A DNA stretch of 37,388 bases, taken from NCBI RefSeq assembly GCF_000455245.1, contig NZ_HG005165.1, positions 3,116-40,503 of the forward strand. Direction: 5' to 3'. Origin of the DNA: Nesterenkonia massiliensis. Its GTDB lineage: Bacteria; Actinomycetota; Actinomycetes; Actinomycetales; Micrococcaceae. Positions within the stretch are counted from its first letter, which is position 1. Each line of letters begins with the position of its first letter. Under the pieces are notes generated by a model. The model was not told the origin of the DNA. It ran no database searches and saw only the letters and a program-made list of their open reading frames with translations. Both the position numbers and the translations under genes were made by a program. Shown here piece by piece: positions 33,876 to 37,388 of this stretch.

Positions 33876-34781
33876 ATGTCGAAAGCGCTGGTCTTCGCCG
33901 CCTATGGCGGTCCCGAGACGCAGGAACTCGTTGAACGCCCCGCTCCGGCGCCTGGGCCTGGAGAGCTCGCGATCGAAGTGAAAGCGGCCGGGGTGAACCC
34001 TGCTGACTGGAAGATCCGTGCGGGGCAGATGGGCTCCCACTGGCCGCTTCCCGCACCGATGGGCCGAGAGGCCTCCGGTGTCGTCACCGCCGTAGGCGCA
34101 GAGGTCGAGAACTTCGCTGTCGGTGACATGGTGCTCGGCCTCGCGGCCAAAGGACAGGGAACGTTCGCGAAGCACACGGTGTTGGATGCGGCACAAACCG
34201 TCCAGAAGCCCGAAGAGCTTTCCTTTGCTGACGCTGCAGCACTGCCTGTCGCAGGGGCGACTGCGTATGACGTGACGCATCAGATCGAGCTGGAACCTGG
34301 TCAGACAATGCTGATTCTTGGCGCCGGAGGTGGGGTCGGGCTGATGGCGGCGCAGATCGGCAATGTGCACAAGTTCACGGTCATCGGTGTGGCCAGTGCA
34401 GCGAAGCAGGAACTGGTGGAGTCGACCGGTGCGACGTTCGTTGCCTCCGGGGAGGGTGCGGCTGACCGGGTGCGTGCCATCGCGCCGGAGGGTGTTGATG
34501 TGCTCATCGACCTGGTCGGTGGGCAGGCGCTTCGTGATCTCGCGGTCGTCGCCAAAGACCCGAGCGTCATCATCAGTACCGCAGACCCGACCACCGTGCA
34601 GCAACTCGGTGGCGTAGCGGTGGTGCGCACGCGTGAAGGGCTCGAGAAGGTCACCGGCGTCGCCCAGTACGGTCTCGTCGACCCGCAGGTGACGGACCGG
34701 TACAGTCTCGATCGGGCTGCGGAGGCCGTCGCCATGGTGGAGGCTGGGCACACTGCCGGCAAAGTGATCATCGAACCATGA
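33876..34781 (+). CDS. Zinc-free NADPH:quinone-type oxidoreductase (MDR)
   Basis: Medium-chain dehydrogenase of the quinone oxidoreductase branch, 301 aa. The N-terminal GroES-like domain (GELAIEVKAAGVNPADWKIRAGQMG) has the N-P-x-D pattern and no catalytic-zinc ligands. The Rossmann loop GAGGGVG is at 149-155. It ends with the family block DRAAEAVAMVEAGHTAGKVIIEP. It should use NADPH to reduce quinones or reactive carbonyls. GAGGAG lies 9 nt before the ATG. It overlaps the following methyltransferase gene by 4 nt (ATGA), which indicates translational coupling in the cassette. Confidence 0.9.
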   Translation: MSKALVFAAYGGPETQELVERPAPAPGPGELAIEVKAAGVNPADWKIRAGQMGSHWPLPAPMGREASGVVTAVGAEVENFAVGDMVLGLAAKGQGTFAKHTVLDAAQTVQKPEELSFADAAALPVAGATAYDVTHQIELEPGQTMLILGAGGGVGLMAAQIGNVHKFTVIGVASAAKQELVESTGATFVASGEGAADRVRAIAPEGVDVLIDLVGGQALRDLAVVAKDPSVIISTADPTTVQQLGGVAVVRTREGLEKVTGVAQYGLVDPQVTDRYSLDRAAEAVAMVEAGHTAGKVIIEP

Positions 34782-35218
34782 CCCAGCGGCCTGAGGCACC
34801 GACGGACGCCGTATTCACAGCAGCACGGACGTCTGATCCTGTGGCCTCAATAAACCGGGTGGCCGATGCATACGGGTCGCCTGAGGTTGATATCGAGGGC
34901 ATTCTCGGCGCCGAGATCTCACCGGATGACCCTGACCGTGCGGTCATCGAGCCGTGGGCCGCGGCAGTCGATGGCCCCATTCTTGATGTCGGCGCGGGTA
35001 CCGGGCGGCTGGGTGACGGCGGATCGCTGCTGATGTCCTTTTTCGCGGGGCCGCGGCGGGAGGCATTCGACCATCCGATCGCCGCCGCATACCGGTGGCC
35101 GATGAACAAAATGGTCGAAGCCCTCACCCACGCCGGGTTCGAGGTGATCGGGCAGCGCTCGAACCCGCGGACGCCACACGCGTACATCACTGCACGCGCC
35201 ACCCCTGGCTTCAGCTGA
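34778..35218 (+). CDS. SAM-dependent methyltransferase, internally deleted
   Basis: An N-terminal part with SAM motif I (GPILDVGAGTGRL, about residues 67-79) is joined in frame to GDGGSLLMSFFAGPRREAFDHPIAAAYRWP and a C-terminal AGFEVIGQRSNPRTPHAYITARA. In class I methyltransferases of this type some 70-90 residues (motifs post-I to III) normally lie between them, so an in-frame deletion is likely. At 146 aa the protein lacks part of its SAM pocket and is probably inactive. It is coupled to the oxidoreductase by an ATGA overlap. The expected length is from recalled homologues. Confidence 0.75.
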   Translation: MTQRPEAPTDAVFTAARTSDPVASINRVADAYGSPEVDIEGILGAEISPDDPDRAVIEPWAAAVDGPILDVGAGTGRLGDGGSLLMSFFAGPRREAFDHPIAAAYRWPMNKMVEALTHAGFEVIGQRSNPRTPHAYITARATPGFS

Positions 35219-35266
35219 AGCGCGTGTGTTGTGCCACGAGTCGCCATACTAGAAGGGAAGGGAAGG

Positions 35267-35995
35267 ATGCCGTTGGCTGTTTCAACCGATGTGGATGCTG
35301 ATCCAGCAAATGATCTCTGCGTGGCCCGTGTACCGCTGTTTCAAGGGCTCACACATGCGCAGCAAGTGGAAGTTGCGGGATTTGCACGTACCGTCCGATT
35401 AGACGCTGTCGAGCAGGCGTATACAGCAGGCTCGGATATGTCGCAGTTGATGGTGGTGCACACCGGTCAGGTGAAGATCGCTCGTACAAGTGCGGCTGGG
35501 CACGAGCAGGTGATCCGGGTCCTCGGTCCGGGCGACTTCATCGGAGAATCCGCGTTTCTCACCGGCACGAGACCCGATCACGCAGCAGAAGCGCTCGTGC
35601 ATACCGAACTGTGCGTGTTCCGTCATGCCGATCTCGGGCGTCTCGTCGAGAAGCATCCGAGCATCGGGCTGCGCATGCTGCAAGGAGTGAGTCAGCGCTT
35701 GGATGATACTGAGGCGCGGCTGGCTTCTGTCATCTTCGGAAACGTGAGCTCTCGTCTCGCCGATTACCTGCTCTCGCTCCCTGCGACGCCAGGGCCGCGA
35801 GGAGCCATCGACGTGACGCTGCCGCTCGCAAAGAAGGACATCGCTTCGCTCCTGTCCACGACACCAGAGTCCCTTAGTCGGCAACTTCGCAAACTCACCG
35901 ACACCGGTGTGATCTCACAACAGGAACAGGGGCGGATCACGATCACTGATGTGACCGCGCTCACCGCACTCTCAGCCCTCTCGAAGAGAGACTGA
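35267..35995 (+). CDS. Crp/Fnr-family transcriptional regulator
   Basis: 242 aa: an N-terminal cyclic-nucleotide-binding fold (VPLFQGLTHAQQVEVAGFA ... GQVKIARTSAAGHEQVIRVLGPGDFIGESAFLTG), a dimerisation helix and a C-terminal winged HTH. The recognition helix TPESLSRQLRKL carries E201, S204 and R205, the E-x-x-S-R pattern that FNR uses to read TTGAT. The four-cysteine Fe-S cluster set of classical FNR is absent; only two scattered Cys are seen, so the signal is unknown. I choose the ATG at 35267 with a GGGAAGGGAAGG purine run just upstream; a GTG at 35231 is unlikely. It is the last complete gene of the cassette and probably controls it through the box at 30960. Confidence 0.9.
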   Translation: MPLAVSTDVDADPANDLCVARVPLFQGLTHAQQVEVAGFARTVRLDAVEQAYTAGSDMSQLMVVHTGQVKIARTSAAGHEQVIRVLGPGDFIGESAFLTGTRPDHAAEALVHTELCVFRHADLGRLVEKHPSIGLRMLQGVSQRLDDTEARLASVIFGNVSSRLADYLLSLPATPGPRGAIDVTLPLAKKDIASLLSTTPESLSRQLRKLTDTGVISQQEQGRITITDVTALTALSALSKRD

Positions 35996-36005
35996 GAACA
36001 GCACC

Positions 36006-36221
36006 GTGCCAGCCCAGACCATCGCCCCACGTACCTCGGAAACGTCACACGCAATGTCATCGACGGGGGAATTTCTTCGCACCCGCAAGCTCATGATGTT
36101 CGTGCTCGTCGGTTTGGCGACCGGGGGTCATTCCAGGGTATTATCGGCCCGCCGCGATACCCAGTATCGCCCCTCGTTTCCAGCGAGAAAGCAACGATTT
36201 CAGCTTCGGGGTGGGGTTTGA
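36006..36221 (+). CDS. Truncated ORF with membrane-like start at the cassette edge
   Basis: This ORF starts 11 nt after the Crp/Fnr stop. Residues 17-45 (MSSTGEFLRTRKLMMFVLVGLATGG) look like the start of a membrane protein with a first helix. After about residue 42 the sequence becomes Arg/Gln-rich with no continued hydrophobicity. I read it as the 5' end of a cassette gene cut at the boundary near 36110-36130. I do not recognise the family. Apart from this ORF and the terminator, 35996-36332 holds only a GGGTAT/ATACCC inverted repeat near 36131-36160. Confidence 0.3.
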   Translation: MPAQTIAPRTSETSHAMSSTGEFLRTRKLMMFVLVGLATGGHSRVLSARRDTQYRPSFPARKQRFQLRGGV

Positions 36222-36251
36222 GAACTTTCTACGCAGGGACCCCATGTGGAA

Positions 36252-36282
36252 CGGCCCTGGTCACAAGACCAGGGCCGTTTTT
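36252..36282 (+). terminator. Strong intrinsic terminator with no clear upstream gene
   Basis: CGGCCCTGGTC (36252-36262) and GACCAGGGCCG (36267-36277) pair perfectly over 11 bp around ACAA, followed by TTTTT. No intact plus-strand gene ends just before it. A copy of ACCCCA (36239-36244), the last bases of tRNA-His, lies 7 nt upstream, so it may be the original tRNA-His terminator displaced by the insertion. Confidence 0.85.
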
Positions 36283-36332
36283 GTACATCCCGTGGCACTT
36301 CTCAATGACCGACCAAGAAAGTGGACAAGACG

Positions 36333-37154
36333 ATGACATCAGCCCAGACCCCCGCCATTACACTCACCATCGCCGGTTCCGAAGCCACCGGCGGCGCCGG
36401 CGCGCAGGCTGACCTGAAGACCTTCCAGGAGCTGGGCACTTTTGGCATCGTCGCCCTGACCTGCATTGTCTCCTTTGATCCCAAGGACAAGTGGAACCAC
36501 CGCTTCGTGCCCGTGGAGACCCAGGTCATTGCCGACCAGATCGAAGCCACCTTCAGCAACTACGGCCCCGAGCAGTTGGACACGGTGAAGCTGGGCATGA
36601 TGGGGTCCCCCGCCACGATCAGCACGGTGTCTGCCGCGCTGCAGGAGCGTCAGCCGAAGAACCTGGTGCTGGATCCGGTGCTGATCTGCAAGGGCCAGGA
36701 GCCCGGCCACGCCTTGGACACCGATAACGCACTGAAGGCCGAGCTGCTGCCGAAGGCCACCTTTGTCACGCCCAATCACTTCGAAACCGAACAGCTCTCG
36801 GGGATGACGGTGGAATCAGTCGAGGATCTCAAGGCCGCCGCTGCAGAGATCCACCGAATCTCCGGCGCGGCGGTGCTGGCCAAGGGCGGGGTCCGCCTGG
36901 CTGGCTCCGAGGCGGTTGATGTCTTTGTGGATGCACACGGCATGGAGGTGCTCTCCGCGCCGAAGATCGGCGAGCACGCGGTCTCCGGTGCTGGCTGCTC
37001 GCTGGCTGCTGCGGTAGCCGCTGAACTGGCCAAGGGAGCTTCTCCGCTTGAGGCCGCGCGCCGGGCCAAAGCCTTCGTCACCGAAGGCATCAAGCAGCGT
37101 GTGGCCGGCAACACTCCCTTCGACGCGCTGTGGCAGGGCGGCCTGCGTCCTTAA
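36333..37154 (+). CDS. pdxK: Pyridoxine/pyridoxal kinase (ThiD-like PdxK)
   Basis: Ribokinase-fold kinase of the ThiD-related PdxK group that makes pyridoxal or pyridoxine 5'-phosphate in vitamin B6 salvage. LTIAGSEATGGAGAQADLKTFQELGTFGIVALTCIVSFDPKDKW, VKLGMMGS, LVLDPVLICKG, FVTPNHFETEQLSGM and the anion-hole GEHAVSGAGCSLAAAVAAELA are visible; the VSFDP..W segment and ICKG resemble Firmicute PdxK rather than true ThiD. 273 aa from the ATG at 36333; a GTG at 36321 would add four residues and neither start has a strong ribosome-binding site. CTG-rich Leu codons match the core genome, so it lies outside the foreign cassette. Confidence 0.85.
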   Translation: MTSAQTPAITLTIAGSEATGGAGAQADLKTFQELGTFGIVALTCIVSFDPKDKWNHRFVPVETQVIADQIEATFSNYGPEQLDTVKLGMMGSPATISTVSAALQERQPKNLVLDPVLICKGQEPGHALDTDNALKAELLPKATFVTPNHFETEQLSGMTVESVEDLKAAAAEIHRISGAAVLAKGGVRLAGSEAVDVFVDAHGMEVLSAPKIGEHAVSGAGCSLAAAVAAELAKGASPLEAARRAKAFVTEGIKQRVAGNTPFDALWQGGLRP

Positions 37155-37171
37155 GCTCTCAAAGTCAGCCC

Positions 37172-37388
37172 TCAAAGCCCCTGGCCGGCGTCCCACAGTC
37201 TCTCGGAGGACCCGGCCAGCAGGTGATCCAGTGAGATCGCCTGCGCGTCGGTGAGCGAGGCGACGTAGTCAATGATTCCGCGGCCTCTGGCCCGTTGGCG
37301 CAGTACGGCCTCGTCTTCGGTGTCCAGCAGTTCCGGCACCGTGCGAGCCAGGCGCAGGTAGTCCTCCATCGCGAGGTCCACCAGATCC
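37172..37388 (-). CDS. Probable dGTP triphosphohydrolase, 3' end only
   Basis: About 72 C-terminal residues run in from the window edge; the frame is open to the last base. RGRGIIDYVASLTDAQAISLDHLLAG resembles the C-terminal end of HD-domain deoxyguanosine triphosphate triphosphohydrolases (Dgt), which hydrolyse dNTPs to nucleosides and triphosphate. The HD motif itself lies outside the window. It is convergent with pdxK. The assignment rests on this short tail. Confidence 0.55.
   Translation of the reverse strand, partial: DLVDLAMEDYLRLARTVPELLDTEDEAVLRQRARGRGIIDYVASLTDAQAISLDHLLAGSSERLWDAGQGL

Noticed and set aside
31066-35995. CRISPR array or toxin-antitoxin/defence genes in the island.
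   Set aside because: No regularly spaced repeats, no Cas-like or toxin-like ORFs seen.

Overview
The window looks like chromosome of a high-GC actinobacterium, probably Micrococcaceae or a close relative (Nesterenkonia/Arthrobacter-like). This rests on the class Ib nrdHIEF operon with NrdR-type boxes, two polyprenyl-phosphomannose mannosyltransferase paralogues, a lone oligoribonuclease gene, and starts that look leaderless behind TAnnnT -10 boxes. The genus is an inference; no rRNA gene is present.

Layout. 1-1400: relic of an integrative element (AraC-type HTH fragment, excisionase, C-terminal stub of a tyrosine integrase, two large palindromes). 1415-5527: nrdH-nrdI-nrdE-nrdF on the minus strand with terminator and paired NrdR boxes. 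5655-12977: sugar-acid cluster (idnD, idnO, gntP, a FadR-type GntR regulator, a D-2-hydroxyacid dehydrogenase, an FGGY sugar-acid kinase, KDPG aldolase), suited to turning L-idonate, ketogluconate or gluconate into 6-phosphogluconate and KDPG; no edd is present. 13005-16362: glpD and glpK; glpK carries a single-base frameshift. 16595-23430: small alarmone synthetase, then ggt/thiD, an acyltransferase-3-like membrane protein and a chromate transporter on the minus strand, and a wrecked SGNH hydrolase gene. 23389-29178: AEC transporter, a GT87 protein and two MptA/MptB-type mannosyltransferases, probably building lipomannan-type cell-envelope glycans. 29239-29802: orn.

29948-36282: tRNA-His(GTG) followed by foreign DNA: a serine-recombinase tail cut by an IS3-family transposase relic, then a co-oriented metal/redox cassette (HMA metallochaperone, P1B ATPase with a CPG motif, cupin, NADPH:quinone-type oxidoreductase, internally deleted methyltransferase, Crp/Fnr regulator). 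Its Leu codon choice leans to CTC, whereas core genes favour CTG. An FNR-type box sits about -41.5 from the predicted start of the cassette, and the cassette's own regulator has the matching E-x-x-S-R recognition helix. The cassette ends at a truncated ORF and a strong terminator that may once have served tRNA-His. 36333-37388: pyridoxal/pyridoxine kinase and the 3' end of a probable dGTPase gene, back in core-type sequence.

The most interesting parts are the self-regulated CPG-ATPase cassette at tRNA-His and the sugar-acid cluster with its unusual kinase and zinc-lobe-less IdnD. Several genes are recently broken (glpK, SGNH hydrolase, methyltransferase, integrase, recombinase, transposase).
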